A stretch of DNA of 59,308 bases, taken from Rivularia sp. MS3 (GTDB lineage Bacteria > Cyanobacteriota > Cyanobacteriia > Cyanobacteriales > Nostocaceae). Location: NCBI GenBank assembly GCA_019192545.1, contig JAHCMI010000059.1, forward strand, positions 1-59,308. The letters run 5' to 3'. Numbering within the stretch: the first letter of the stretch is position 1; each line of letters begins with the position of its first letter. This document shows, piece by piece, positions 26,802 to 38,315 of the stretch. The translations under genes were made by a program, and so were the position numbers. The notes beneath the pieces were generated by a model, which ran no database searches, was not told where the DNA came from, and saw only the letters and a program-made list of their open reading frames with translations.

Positions 26802-28028
26802 CTATACCTGATGAGCGATTAGCTCGTAGCATTCCCGAGCAATTTGCCAATTTTCTTGGGTGTGTATAACTAATACTTTTACTGCTGAGTCGGATGTGGA
26901 AATATCTTCGTCTATGGGTTTATGAATATTTTTATCAGTATCAATTTTGATTCCTAAAAATTCAAAGGCTTCGCAAGCAGCTTGGCGAATTTCGGGGCTG
27001 TTTTCACCAATCCCAGCAGTAAATATCAAAGCGTCTAAGCCTGCTAAACTTCCTAACATCGATCCAATATTTGAGCGCAAGCGATGCACGTAGATATCGA
27101 AAGCAAGTTGAGCGCGATAGTTTCCTTGAGAAATTGCTGCTTTTATTTGCCGCATATCGCTTGATATTCCAGATATACCCTTTAAACCCGAGGCTTTATT
27201 TAAAATATTATCTAACTGCTCTACTGTATAATTGTCTTGTTGCAACAGGTAGATAAGAATTCCAGGATCTACGCTACCAGAACGGCTGCCCATCATTAAT
27301 CCTTCTAAAGGGGTAAAGCCCATAGTAGTATCTACGCTGCGAGCATTTTTGATTGCAGCTAAAGAGCAACCGTTTCCCAGATGACAGGAAATTAAACGTA
27401 GAGACATTAAATCTTTGCCAAGAATATCCGCAGCCCTTTGAGAACAGTATTGATGGCCGATCCCATGAAATCCATAACGAATAATATCCTGTTGTGTCCA
27501 CTCAAAAGGACCGGGATAAATCGCAGCCTTATCGGGTATATTGCTGTGGAAAGCAGTATCAAAAACTGCAACTTGCTTAATATCCCCTAAAATATTTTCT
27601 ACTGCTTCAATACCTGCTAAATTTGCCGGGTTATGTGCTGGAGCTAGCTTTGCAAGATGTGCGATCGCGTCTTTTACCGATTGATTAATTACCGTACTTT
27701 CTCTGTATTTTCTACCACCATGCACAACTCGATGTCCCACCACATCAATATCCGCAAGTTTATTTATGACTTTGGTAGAACCCTCACATATAGTATCAAG
27801 CAAGCGAGACATAACTTCAGACTGGGAATCTGTGGCAATTTCTTCTGTGAACTTGTCACCCCTTGCTGTTTCTACTTCAATTTCTGCCACTCCTTGATGA
27901 TGGCTCCAATCAACTTTGCCTTCCCAAAGCGGCGGAGGTGGTAAAGAAGGAAGATTGTTATCGTAATCCAAATCGTACAAACAACTTTTTTGGCTGCTTG
28001 AACCTGCGTTTAATACGAGTATTTTCAT
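26802..28028 (-). CDS. ackA: Acetate kinase
   Basis: A 408-residue acetokinase (acetyl phosphate + ADP to acetate + ATP). It carries the family signature MKILVLNAGSSSQK at the start, RVVHGGRKY, FDTAFHSNIP, YGFHGIGHQY, the nucleotide-binding SCHLGNGCSLAAI and FTAGIGENSPEIR. It is the last gene of the minus-strand carbon-catabolic island, whose phosphoketolase supplies acetyl phosphate. No phosphotransacetylase gene is next to it. A 776-bp spacer, including a MITE-like element, separates it from tal, so it likely has its own promoter. Confidence 0.97.
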   Translation of the reverse strand: MKILVLNAGSSSQKSCLYDLDYDNNLPSLPPPPLWEGKVDWSHHQGVAEIEVETARGDKFTEEIATDSQSEVMSRLLDTICEGSTKVINKLADIDVVGHRVVHGGRKYRESTVINQSVKDAIAHLAKLAPAHNPANLAGIEAVENILGDIKQVAVFDTAFHSNIPDKAAIYPGPFEWTQQDIIRYGFHGIGHQYCSQRAADILGKDLMSLRLISCHLGNGCSLAAIKNARSVDTTMGFTPLEGLMMGSRSGSVDPGILIYLLQQDNYTVEQLDNILNKASGLKGISGISSDMRQIKAAISQGNYRAQLAFDIYVHRLRSNIGSMLGSLAGLDALIFTAGIGENSPEIRQAACEAFEFLGIKIDTDKNIHKPIDEDISTSDSAVKVLVIHTQENWQIARECYELIAHQV

Positions 28029-28082
28029 AAAATTGATTTCTTTATTATTTCCTATCTTGCTTGATATAAGAATAATTTATTG

Positions 28083-28239
28083 CTATAGGATTACTATTTG
28101 ATTATTGAAAAACACGTAGGGTGTGTTGCTTGCTGCGCGCAACGCACCATCCTATCTAGGTTTCGGTGCGTTAGGCTAAAGCCATAACACACCCTACAAA
28201 TACTTAATTTCATTCAAAAATCAAACCGGATTCCTATAG
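28083..28239. repeat. MITE-like element (ctatagga ends, gtagggtgtgtt inner arms)
   Basis: The outer 8-bp inverted ends ctatagga / tcctatag enclose inner arms gtagggtgtgtt (28116) and aacacaccctac (ending 28197). A related copy in opposite orientation lies at about 41408-41620 and shares the inner block ggtgcgttgcgcgcagcaag and the flank aatccggtttga. No coding capacity. Confidence 0.82.
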
Positions 28240-28752
28240 TAAGGCCATTAAAACAAATAAAGTCGGGAGAAAGAGAAAAATCTCAAACTATACAGTACTC
28301 CTGTATGCATCTGCTATATTTATAAATTAAAAACCTCTTAAGGAATAATTTCACTATTCAATTTTATATACAAAAAGTATTGTACGAAACAAATAAGAAT
28401 TATTGCTTAAGATTTATTGACTTTACCGAAGAAAAAAGATAAAAAGTATTTAAGTATAGTATTTTCTACTTTCAAAATTAGAGATTAGTAATTTATCGCT
28501 CGAATTAAGTCTTCTGAATTTGTTAGTGGAATAGTCATTAAAAGAAAACAGCCTCGTTTTAGCGGAACGAAGCTGATAATCAATTCGGTTACTTGTAAAG
28601 TTTTTTAAACATTACATCGAGTATTTTTACTCTTATTTATGAAAAAAAGTAGTATCAAAAGTAGCAATAATTTGGAAAAAAATTGTTACTTTTGATATTA
28701 ATTTTGTATAGGGGAATGCTTGATTTTTGTTAGAGAGCGTGAAAAACGCTAC

Positions 28753-28782
28753 AAAAAAGAGACATTGCATTGCAACGTCTCT
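28753..28782 (-). terminator. Rho-independent terminator of tal
   Basis: On the minus strand the stem agagacgttgc / gcaatgtctct (11 bp with one G-T pair, 3-base loop) is followed by six T. It begins about 22 bases after the transaldolase stop. The same gagacgttgc palindrome is a common dispersed repeat in cyanobacteria (from memory). Confidence 0.85.
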
Positions 28783-28804
28783 ACATTCATCTAGCTAATT
28801 TGAA

Positions 28805-29806
28805 TTAAGCAACCTTAGCTTCTCCATCAAGATTGGCTAATCTTTGGGCTAATAGTTGCTCTAAATTTTCCAAAGCTTTAGAAAATCCTTTGATTCCTTC
28901 GTCTAATTTATCAGAAGCCATTTTGTCTTCTGCGTGCATTTTCTCGAAGGTAGCTTTGTCCATAGAGATTTTTTCAATGTCCATAGCTGAAGCTTTTTGG
29001 GCATCAAGCTTACGAGGTAATTCGTCGGTGCTATTTTGCAATTCAGCCAAGAATTTCGGAGCAATAGTTAGTAAGTCACAACCGGCGAGTTCAGTTATTT
29101 CGCCTAAATTACGGAAGCTGGCTCCCATAACTTCTGTTTTATAGCCAAACTTTTTGTAGTAGTTGTAAATCTGAGTAACAGATAGGACACCTGGGTCTTC
29201 TGGAGCAGGGTAGCTATCTTTTCCGGTATCTTTCTTGTACCAGTCGAGAATACGTCCGACAAAAGGAGAAATCAAAGTTACATTCGCTTCCGCACAAGCA
29301 ATAGCTTGATGGAGACCGAACAACAATGTTAGATTGCAGTGAATGCCTTCTTTTTCAAGAATTTCCGCAGCTTTGATACCTTCCCAAGTAGAAGCGATTT
29401 TAATTAAAACACGTTCGCGGGAAACTCCTGCGGCTTCGTATTGCTTGATAATTTCCCGTGCAACGTTAACGGTAGCTTCTGTATCATAAGAAAGACGCGC
29501 ATCAACTTCAGTAGAAACTCTACCGGGAATGATTTGCAGAATTTTTAAACCAAAAGCAACAGCTAAACGTTCAAAAGCCAATCTTGTAATATCAGTTTGG
29601 CTCGCACCCGCACCAGCATCTTTTTGAGCTTGAATTAAAGTATCGTCAACGATTCCTTGATATTCCATCATTTGAGCCACTGTAGTAATCAAGGAAGGAT
29701 TAGTAGTAGCATCTTGAGGCTTAAATTTTTCGATTTGTTGGATATCACCAGTATCGGCTACCACAACAGTCATTGAGCGTAATTGTTCTAATAAATCTTT
29801 GGACAT
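28805..29806 (-). CDS. tal: Transaldolase
   Basis: A 333-residue class I transaldolase, exchanging C3 units between sugar phosphates in the pentose phosphate pathway. It shows [28 protein letters not shown] near the start and the Schiff-base Lys in [17 protein letters not shown] near residue 135. [20 protein letters not shown] and [13 protein letters not shown] follow. The length is slightly above that of E. coli TalB because of a C-terminal helical extension ([19 protein letters not shown]). It can feed pentose phosphates to the phosphoketolase in the same island. It is followed by a strong terminator. Confidence 0.97.
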   Translation of the reverse strand: MSKDLLEQLRSMTVVVADTGDIQQIEKFKPQDATTNPSLITTVAQMMEYQGIVDDTLIQAQKDAGAGASQTDITRLAFERLAVAFGLKILQIIPGRVSTEVDARLSYDTEATVNVAREIIKQYEAAGVSRERVLIKIASTWEGIKAAEILEKEGIHCNLTLLFGLHQAIACAEANVTLISPFVGRILDWYKKDTGKDSYPAPEDPGVLSVTQIYNYYKKFGYKTEVMGASFRNLGEITELAGCDLLTIAPKFLAELQNSTDELPRKLDAQKASAMDIEKISMDKATFEKMHAEDKMASDKLDEGIKGFSKALENLEQLLAQRLANLDGEAKVA

Positions 29807-30175
29807 AACTTACTCCGTTTAATTTTATCGATGTGTCGAGGATTGACGCTTTTTTGTTTAATACTGCTATTACTTACAAAATTTAGTAATCAGTAATTGA
29901 TACATTTGGGTAAGGCATAATTACTAATTACCGATTAAAGATTCCTTTTTATGCAGCAAATCCTATTCTATTTACCAATTCCCGATATTGGCTGTCGGAT
30001 TGTATGCACTTTGATTAAATTGTTATTAAGAATTCATACTGTTTGGTAATTGGTAATCGGTAATTGGGGATGGAAAGAGGAGGATATAGGGAGAGGGAAT
30101 ATAGGGGGAGAGGGAAAAAAGAGGAGTCAAAATTCTTAACCTTTAACCTTTAACCTCTAACATGCAGACCTGTAA
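29807..30175. other. Spacer between tal and gpmA
   Basis: About 370 bases with short repeats (aattggtaatcggtaattgg at about 30045), a G-rich tract (about 30067-30125, ggggatgg...gggggagaggg) and ttaaccttt heptamers (about 30136-30163). No gene was seen. The tal promoter should be near 29810-29900. Confidence 0.55.
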
Positions 30176-30871
30176 TTACTTTAATATCAATTTATTAACA
30201 ACGTTACCTGATTCATCTAAGTCGTATACTATTGGTTGTCCGGTTGCTAATTCTAGATTCGGAACCTCTTCAGGTTTAAGCTTATCTAATTCCATGATAA
30301 TCGACCGCAAAGAATTGCCGTGAGCAGCCACTAGAGTGCAATCGCCTTTCTTGAGGTGAGTTAAAATACGTTCTTTGAAAAACGGTACAGTTCGATTCAT
30401 TGTATCTTCAAGACTTTCACCGTTAGGAGGACGTACTGAAAACGAGCGTCGCCATTTATGAACTAATTCTTTACCTAATTTTTCGGCTGTTTCGGCTTTA
30501 TTCAATCCTTGTAAATCGCCGTAATACCTTTCATCTAAAGCCATGCTAGTAAATATAGGCAATTCCTGAAAAGCATCTCCTTCGTACTTATCCCATCCAT
30601 GCCACTGAGATTCATCTAAGTTATGTTTTACTACCGGGTTTTTACCGCTACAAATTTCTTCGTTTTCAGTCAAACAGATAACAGCCGTTTCAATAGCGCG
30701 AACTAATAAGCTAGTAAAACAAATATCAATTTTATAATCTTTTAACTTGTAAGCTGCTAAAGCCGCTTCCAATCTTCCCCTTCTATTTAAAGGAACATCA
30801 ACCCAACCGCTAAAACGATTGGCAGCATTCCAAGTACTTTGTCCGTGACGAATTAATATAAGTTTGGTCAT
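30176..30871 (-). CDS. gpmA: 2,3-bisphosphoglycerate-dependent phosphoglycerate mutase
   Basis: A 231-residue histidine phosphatase-fold mutase (3-phosphoglycerate to 2-phosphoglycerate). The phospho-His motif is LILIRHGQSTWNAANRFSGW (residues 4-23). It also has TSLLVRAIETA, ALDERYYGDLQGLNK with the catalytic Glu, RRSFSVRPPNGESLEDT and the second His in VAAHGNSLRSI. This is the dPGM type. It lies between tal and pyk in the island and fits the lower-glycolysis branch. The flanking spacers are heptamer arrays. Confidence 0.96.
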   Translation of the reverse strand: MTKLILIRHGQSTWNAANRFSGWVDVPLNRRGRLEAALAAYKLKDYKIDICFTSLLVRAIETAVICLTENEEICSGKNPVVKHNLDESQWHGWDKYEGDAFQELPIFTSMALDERYYGDLQGLNKAETAEKLGKELVHKWRRSFSVRPPNGESLEDTMNRTVPFFKERILTHLKKGDCTLVAAHGNSLRSIIMELDKLKPEEVPNLELATGQPIVYDLDESGNVVNKLILK

Positions 30872-30982
30872 AACAGGTTATAGGTCAAAGGTTAAAGTTT
30901 AAAGGTTAAAGGTTAAGAGTAGGTATTTATTTCATTACCTATCACTAATTACCAATTACCTATTACCTATTACCCATTAACA

Positions 30983-32413
30983 TCATGCCGAAATAGCTTG
31001 TCCAATAGTATGCACTTTGATTAAACTAGTGCTTCCTGGCTTACCTACGGGTATACCGGATGTAATTACTACCTTGTCTCCTTCTTGAACAATTTTCATT
31101 TCTACTATTGTATTGATGAGATTAATCAACATTTCCTCTGTTTCAGAAGCTTGTTGAATTATCAAAGGTTCGACTCCCCAGGAAAGGGCTAATTGCCGAT
31201 ATGAAATGTCTGCGGGTGTAAGAGCTACTATTCTAGTCGTAGGACGATATTTAGAAACCAATCTTGCCGTATCTCCCGATGAAGTATGGCATAAAATAGC
31301 TTTTGCCCCAACTTCATAAGCCATGCGACATACAGCTTCGGCGACAGATTCGGTAACGCTAAGACTACCCGCTTGATAAGCATATGATTTCAAAGTGCCG
31401 TCGGGTAATGATTTTTCTGTTTCTACGGCTATTTTTCCCATCATCTCAACTGCCGCAATCGGGTATTTACCAACTGCCGTTTCTCCGGAAAGCATAATTG
31501 CATCAGTACCATCAACTATGGAGTTAGCAACATCGGTTACTTCTGCTCTCGTAGGGTCGGAAGCATTTATCATTGATTCCAACATTTGAGTGGCAGTGAT
31601 AACGGGTTTTCCAGCTTGGTTACAACGACGAATAATGTCTTTTTGAATTAACGGAACTTGTTCTAAGGGAACTTCAACACCCAAATCGCCACGGGCTACC
31701 ATAATTCCGTCAACGACTTCTAAAATATCATCGAAATTTTCAACAGCTTCCCGTCTTTCAATTTTGGCAATAATCCGAATTTTCTTATCGGCAGCTTCAA
31801 TCATTCGCTGGGCTGGTTCTAAATCAGCAGGAGAGCGAACAAAAGAAACTGCAACTAAATCCAAATTATTTTGAATGCCGAAGCGTAAATCTAATAAATC
31901 TTTTTCAGTAATCGAACTCACCGGGAGATGAGTTTGAGGTAGATTTACTCCTTTACGAGAAGAAATTTTACCGCCAATTTTGACTTGAGCGCGAATTTTA
32001 TCCGCATCTCTATCAATAACAGTCAACTTAATTCGTCCGTCATTAATAGCAATCGGTTCGCCAACTCTAACCATTGCGAATAAAGTTGGTATAGGTAAAG
32101 GCAACTCATCAATATTGCTGCCTTTTTCTTGTTCGACAAAAGTAACTTCTTCTCCCTCTTCCACCATCAAACCTGCATCCGGAAGCATACCCAAACGGAT
32201 TTTTGGCCCGCATAAATCCTGCATTAAAGCTAAAGGTTTTTCTGGAGTAGTAGGTATACTTCTGAGAATTTCAATAGTTCTACCGTGGAATTGATAATCC
32301 CCGTGAGAAAAATTGAGTCGAGCTACATTCATTCCTGCATCTACTAAAGCTTTTAAACTTTCCGGTGTTGATGTAGATGGCCCTACAGTGCAAATAATTT
32401 TGGTTTTACGCAT
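30983..32413 (-). CDS. pyk: Pyruvate kinase
   Basis: A 476-residue pyruvate kinase (phosphoenolpyruvate + ADP to pyruvate + ATP). The N-terminus MRKTKIICTVGPSTSTPESL is followed by VARLNFSHGDYQFHG. The active-site Lys region is RIIAKIERREAVENFDDI, then GIMVARGDLGVEVPLEQVP and PVITATQMLESMI. The C-terminal regulatory domain ends in VHTIGQAISA. It shares strand and spacing style with gap and gpmA. It lacks the extra C-terminal domain found in some cyanobacterial isoforms. Confidence 0.98.
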   Translation of the reverse strand: MRKTKIICTVGPSTSTPESLKALVDAGMNVARLNFSHGDYQFHGRTIEILRSIPTTPEKPLALMQDLCGPKIRLGMLPDAGLMVEEGEEVTFVEQEKGSNIDELPLPIPTLFAMVRVGEPIAINDGRIKLTVIDRDADKIRAQVKIGGKISSRKGVNLPQTHLPVSSITEKDLLDLRFGIQNNLDLVAVSFVRSPADLEPAQRMIEAADKKIRIIAKIERREAVENFDDILEVVDGIMVARGDLGVEVPLEQVPLIQKDIIRRCNQAGKPVITATQMLESMINASDPTRAEVTDVANSIVDGTDAIMLSGETAVGKYPIAAVEMMGKIAVETEKSLPDGTLKSYAYQAGSLSVTESVAEAVCRMAYEVGAKAILCHTSSGDTARLVSKYRPTTRIVALTPADISYRQLALSWGVEPLIIQQASETEEMLINLINTIVEMKIVQEGDKVVITSGIPVGKPGSTSLIKVHTIGQAISA

Positions 32414-32621
32414 GAGAACAGTGAACAGTTATCAGTTATCAGTGAGCAGTTGTTCACCCGGAAGGTGTGGTTCATCAGTTACCTGTAATCAATAACTAGT
32501 TAACAGTTAATTGGAAAAGAACCTAACCTACTAGACTTAATGCAGTAATAGTAATGCCAAATGAACACTAATTACTAATGAATAGTACATCAGCGAAACT
32601 CGATACAGTTACGATAATTTT

Positions 32622-32677
32622 TCACTGCTCACTGCTCACTGCTCACTGTTCACTGTTCACTGTTCACTGTTCACTGT
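32622..32677. repeat. Tandem heptamer repeat tcactgc/tcactgt x8
   Basis: Eight uninterrupted 7-bp units end exactly at the base before the gap stop codon (32678). The same family occurs at 34234-34289, 51230-51290 and 56261-56344. Confidence 0.95.
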
Positions 32678-34233
<1,556 letters not shown>

Positions 34234-34289
34234 TAACTGATAACTGTTAACTGTTCACTGCTCACTGTTCACTGTTCACTGTTCACTGT
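34234..34289. repeat. Tandem heptamer repeat overlapping the 3' end of the lactate dehydrogenase gene
   Basis: Eight 7-bp units (taactga, taactgt x2, tcactgc, tcactgt x4) overlap the last codons of the dehydrogenase gene. On the minus strand, in-frame reading gives TVNSEQ followed by TGA at 34269-34271. Confidence 0.93.
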
Positions 34290-35267
34290 ATTCTCACATT
34301 TACCTGTTTTTTCAAATTCGCTGATATTATTGATAGTTGTTTGAGCGATATTTTGTAGAGCGTTTTTGGTAAAAAAGGCTTGATGGGCTGTAATTACTAC
34401 GTTAGGAAATGTTAATAAACGCTGAAATATGTCGTCTTGGATAACTTCTTGCGATAAATCTTCAAAAAATAAATCGCCTTCTTGCTCGTATACGTCTAAA
34501 CCTACATAGCCTAATTTTTGCGATTTTAAAGCGTCTATTACTGCTTTCGTATCGACAAGCCCGCCGCGACTAGTATTTATTAGCATTGCTCCCGTTTTGA
34601 ATTGCTCTAAAGTTGTAGCGTTGATTAAATGATGGGATTCGGGAGTCAAAGGGCAGTGAAGAGAAACAATGTCCGATGTTGCAAGCAATTTTGATAATTC
34701 TACATATTTAACCCCCATCTCTAAACATTCTGGATTTTGGTAAATATCATATGCGAGTAAATTACAGCCAAATCCTTTCATGATGCGAGCAAAACACATA
34801 CCGATTTTTCCGGTACCAACTATTCCGACAGTGGAATTGTGTAAATCAAATCCTAATAAACCATTTAGAGAAAAATTTGATTCCCGAACTCGATTATAAG
34901 CGCGATGATACTTACGATTTAAAGTTAAAATTAATCCCGCTGCATGTTCGGCGACTGCATAAGGAGAATAAGCCGGAACTCGTACTACAGTAATTCCTAA
35001 TTCTTTGGCAGCTTTTATATCTACATTATTAAAACCCGCAGAACGCAAAGCAATCAGCTTAGTTCCTTTTTCGGCGATCGCGCTTATTGTATGGCGATCA
35101 ATTTGGTCGTTGATAAAAGCGCAAACTGCTTTAAAGCCTGCGGCTAAGGCAGTAGTTTCACTGGTTAAATTTGGTTCAAAAAATACAAGCTCATGACCGC
35201 CATCGGAATTAGCTTCGGAAAGAAAGTGACGGTCGTATTTTTTAGAACTGAATACTGCTACTTTCAT
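34269..35267 (-). CDS. ldhA: D-lactate dehydrogenase (2-hydroxyacid dehydrogenase family)
   Basis: A 332-residue D-2-hydroxyacid dehydrogenase. The NAD-binding motif is [20 protein letters not shown] near residue 148. The catalytic Arg is in [10 protein letters not shown], the Glu in [15 protein letters not shown], and the His in [11 protein letters not shown]. The sequence is closest to fermentative D-LDH ([20 protein letters not shown]). It reduces pyruvate to D-lactate and would regenerate NAD+ from the neighbouring GAPDH. The last residues TVNSEQ and the TGA stop are translated from a heptamer repeat array, so the natural C-terminus has been replaced or extended by repeat DNA. Confidence 0.92.
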   Translation of the reverse strand: MKVAVFSSKKYDRHFLSEANSDGGHELVFFEPNLTSETTALAAGFKAVCAFINDQIDRHTISAIAEKGTKLIALRSAGFNNVDIKAAKELGITVVRVPAYSPYAVAEHAAGLILTLNRKYHRAYNRVRESNFSLNGLLGFDLHNSTVGIVGTGKIGMCFARIMKGFGCNLLAYDIYQNPECLEMGVKYVELSKLLATSDIVSLHCPLTPESHHLINATTLEQFKTGAMLINTSRGGLVDTKAVIDALKSQKLGYVGLDVYEQEGDLFFEDLSQEVIQDDIFQRLLTFPNVVITAHQAFFTKNALQNIAQTTINNISEFEKTGKCENTVNSEQ

Positions 35268-35515
35268 GGCAAGAGGTTAAAAGTTAAAGGTCAAAGGTCA
35301 ATTAATATGGAAGGTTAGGAGAACTTAAAGAGTCCCGTTGGTGCGTGACACTAAAAACATTGTCACTACGTTCATAAATAGTCGAAGTGTCACAGCACCC
35401 TACGAAAAAAATATGCTATTTGCGTAAGTCCTGAGAAAATTTAAATTACTACCTTTAACCTCTAACCTTTGACCTTTAACCTATTTTTTACCTCTCTTTA
35501 TTTGGTAATAAAGAA

Positions 35516-38086
35516 CTACGACATTTTCAATCCTGCTCTATCAGCTGAATATTCGTCGAGTTTGATTTCACAGGGTTCTATGTTCCAAATTTCTTGACAA
35601 TATTCCCAAATTGCCCTATCTGAAGAAAATTTACCCATGCGTGCGGAGTTAATTATAGACATGCGAGTCCAGTTTTCTGTATCCCGATAAGCTTCAGAAA
35701 CTCGATCCTGGGTATCAATGTAGGATTGATAATCGGCAAATAACATAAACCTATCTTGGTTAAACAGCGAGTCTAAGAGAGGTTTAAATAAATTGCGATC
35801 CCCGTCGGAAAAATGTCCGCAAATAATTAAATCAATGACTTCTTTTAAATCGGGATTGGATTCGTAATATTTTCTGGGGTTGTATCCTTTAGCTTTCAAG
35901 TCATAAACTTCTGGGGTGGTTAAACCACATAAGAAAAAGTTTTCCGCGCCGACTTCTTCACGGATTTCGACGTTGGCACCGTCGAGGGTTCCGATTGTCA
36001 AAGCACCGTTGAGAGCAAATTTCATATTACCAGTTCCGGAAGCTTCTTTCCCCGCAGTAGAAATTTGTTCGGAAAGTTCTGCACCTGCGTAGATAAATTG
36101 ACTGGAGGATACGTTGTAGTTGGGGATAAATGCGACTTTTAAACGCCCTGCGACATCAGTGTCATTATTAACGACACTACCAACGGCATTGATTAACTTA
36201 ATAATCAATTTAGCAATGAAGTAACCGGGGGCTGCTTTACCTGCAAAAACAAAGGTTCTGGGTTGAATATCAGCGCTGGGATTTTTCTTAATGCGATTGT
36301 ACAAGGTGATGATGTGGAAAGCATTGAGTAGCTGACGCTTGTATTCGTGGAGTCGTTTTACCTGTACGTCAAACAAGGAATTAGTATCTACTGTAATTCC
36401 GGTAGATTTGTTGATTAGCTTTGCTAAGTCTTCCTTGTTTGCTTGTTTGATTTCGCGCCAAGTTTTTCTGAACTCTTTGTCATCCAAGAATTTTTCTAAT
36501 TTCCGGAGCTCATCAAGATTCTTAATCCAGTCGGTACCAATCTTGTCAGTAATTAAACGAGAAAGTCGGGGATTACCCATTAATAACCAGCGGCGGGGAG
36601 TTACACCGTTCGTCTTGTTAATAAACTTCTCGGGGAATAGCTCGTAAAAATCGTGAAGCACGTCTGTTTTGAGCAATTCGGTATGCAGCGCTGCTACACC
36701 ATTGATTTTGTAACTACCGACGCAAGCTAAATGTGCCATGCGGACTTTCTTTTCGCCACCTTCTTCAATCAAAGATAGTCGAGAAATGCGTTCTAAATCT
36801 TTGGGATAGCGTCTTCTGACTTCACTTAAAAAGCGGAAGTTGATTTCGTAGATAATTTCTAAATGTCTGGGTAATAATCTACCGAACAATTCCACCGGCC
36901 AGCGTTCTAAAGCTTCTGGCAGCAAGGTATGGTTAGTATAAGCAAAGGTATTTTTAGTAATATTCCATGCTTTATCCCAAGGCATTTGATGCTCGTCAAT
37001 CAGCAGACGCATTAATTCAGCGATACCAACTGAAGGATGGGTATCGTTAAGCTGAATTGCAGCTTTTTCATGCAAATTATCTAAAGTGTCAAAAAGTCGG
37101 TGGTGTCGGCGCAGAATATCTTGCAAAGAACAAGAAACAAAGAAATATTGTTGCTGCAAGCGTAATTCTTTACCCTGCATTGTATCGTCGTTAGGGTAGA
37201 GAACTTTTGAGATGTTTTCCGAGAACATTTGACTACCTACCGCGCCGATGTAGTCACCAGCATTAAACGCCTGTAAGTCAAATTCATCAGTTGCCTCAGC
37301 TTTCCACAACCGCAGAATATTGACTGTATCAACGCCATAGCCCGGTACCGGAGTATCGTAAGGGACTCCAGATACTTTTTGCTGCGGTACCCATCGTACT
37401 TGAAAGCGTCCGCTTCTATCGTTGTATACTTCAGTATGACCGCCGAACTTTACTTCTACGCGATATTCGGGAAGCGGAAGTTCCCAAGCATTGCCAAACA
37501 GCAACCATTTATCGGGGTTTTCAACTTGCCAACCGTTGCGAATAACTTGTTCAAAAATCCCGAACTCATAGCGAATACCATAACCGACGGCGGGGATTTC
37601 CAGAGTTGCTAAAGAATCGAGATAGCAAGCTGCAAGCCTTCCCAAACCACCGTTACCCAATCCCGGTTCCCGCTCTTGCTCTAATAAATCGTCTAATTCT
37701 AAGCCCGATTCTTGCAGAACAGTTTTGATTTTTTCGTAAAGACCAAGATTAATTAGACTATTACCCGTATAGCGTCCCATCAAAAACTCAGCCGAAAGGT
37801 AATAAACAGTTTTTACACCATTCTCTGAATGAGTTTTAGCTGTTTGAATCCGTCTTTGCAAGATGCGATCGCGAACGCTATGAGCGACAGCCATATAGTA
37901 ATCGTGGGGAGTCGCAAAATACTCACCTTTACCTTGAACGTAATAAAGACTATCGGCAATGGCACGTTTGAGGGTTTCCTCACTCATACCAGTTCTGTCA
38001 TCTTCTACCCTCACTTTAGCCGTGGTAGGTACAGAAACATCTTCCGGTGCTAATCTATTATATTTTTGCTCGGATGAACTAGTCAT
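35516..38086 (-). CDS. glgP: Glycogen phosphorylase
   Basis: An 856-residue GT35 phosphorylase, releasing glucose-1-phosphate from glycogen. It has YYLSAEFLMGRYTGNSL, the glucose-binding loop REPGLGNGGLGRLAACYLDS, QLNDTHPSVGIAELMR, and the PLP-Lys region EASGTGNMKFALNGALTIGT near residue 684. NVEIREEVGAENFFLCG follows. The length fits bacterial enzymes. It lies in the island between the phosphoketolase and D-LDH genes, consistent with glycogen mobilisation feeding fermentation. Heptamer-rich spacers flank it on both sides. Confidence 0.98.
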   Translation of the reverse strand: MTSSSEQKYNRLAPEDVSVPTTAKVRVEDDRTGMSEETLKRAIADSLYYVQGKGEYFATPHDYYMAVAHSVRDRILQRRIQTAKTHSENGVKTVYYLSAEFLMGRYTGNSLINLGLYEKIKTVLQESGLELDDLLEQEREPGLGNGGLGRLAACYLDSLATLEIPAVGYGIRYEFGIFEQVIRNGWQVENPDKWLLFGNAWELPLPEYRVEVKFGGHTEVYNDRSGRFQVRWVPQQKVSGVPYDTPVPGYGVDTVNILRLWKAEATDEFDLQAFNAGDYIGAVGSQMFSENISKVLYPNDDTMQGKELRLQQQYFFVSCSLQDILRRHHRLFDTLDNLHEKAAIQLNDTHPSVGIAELMRLLIDEHQMPWDKAWNITKNTFAYTNHTLLPEALERWPVELFGRLLPRHLEIIYEINFRFLSEVRRRYPKDLERISRLSLIEEGGEKKVRMAHLACVGSYKINGVAALHTELLKTDVLHDFYELFPEKFINKTNGVTPRRWLLMGNPRLSRLITDKIGTDWIKNLDELRKLEKFLDDKEFRKTWREIKQANKEDLAKLINKSTGITVDTNSLFDVQVKRLHEYKRQLLNAFHIITLYNRIKKNPSADIQPRTFVFAGKAAPGYFIAKLIIKLINAVGSVVNNDTDVAGRLKVAFIPNYNVSSSQFIYAGAELSEQISTAGKEASGTGNMKFALNGALTIGTLDGANVEIREEVGAENFFLCGLTTPEVYDLKAKGYNPRKYYESNPDLKEVIDLIICGHFSDGDRNLFKPLLDSLFNQDRFMLFADYQSYIDTQDRVSEAYRDTENWTRMSIINSARMGKFSSDRAIWEYCQEIWNIEPCEIKLDEYSADRAGLKMS

Positions 38087-38315
38087 TATGGTGATGTTGG
38101 TAAGATATTAAATCTACAATTATTTCTAACCTATAGCTTTATAACATTCTCTTCGTTTTGCTTGGGTTTCTTATTAAGAATTAAGAATAATAATGGGGAA
38201 TGGAGAGAGGGGAGAGGGGGAAACAGTGAGCAAGTAGTAAGTAGCAAGTAGCAAGTTACCAATTACCTATTACCAATGCCCTATACCCAATCCTCCATGC
38301 CCTATTCGCAAATTT

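Larger units (their letters stand above)
28029..28804. other. Spacer between ackA and tal with MITE and terminator
   Basis: About 775 bases. It holds the inverted-repeat element at 28083-28239, an AT-rich stretch with no credible ORF (28240-28700), and the tal terminator at 28753-28782. An ackA promoter is expected upstream of 28029, probably close to or within the element's outer end. Confidence 0.6.
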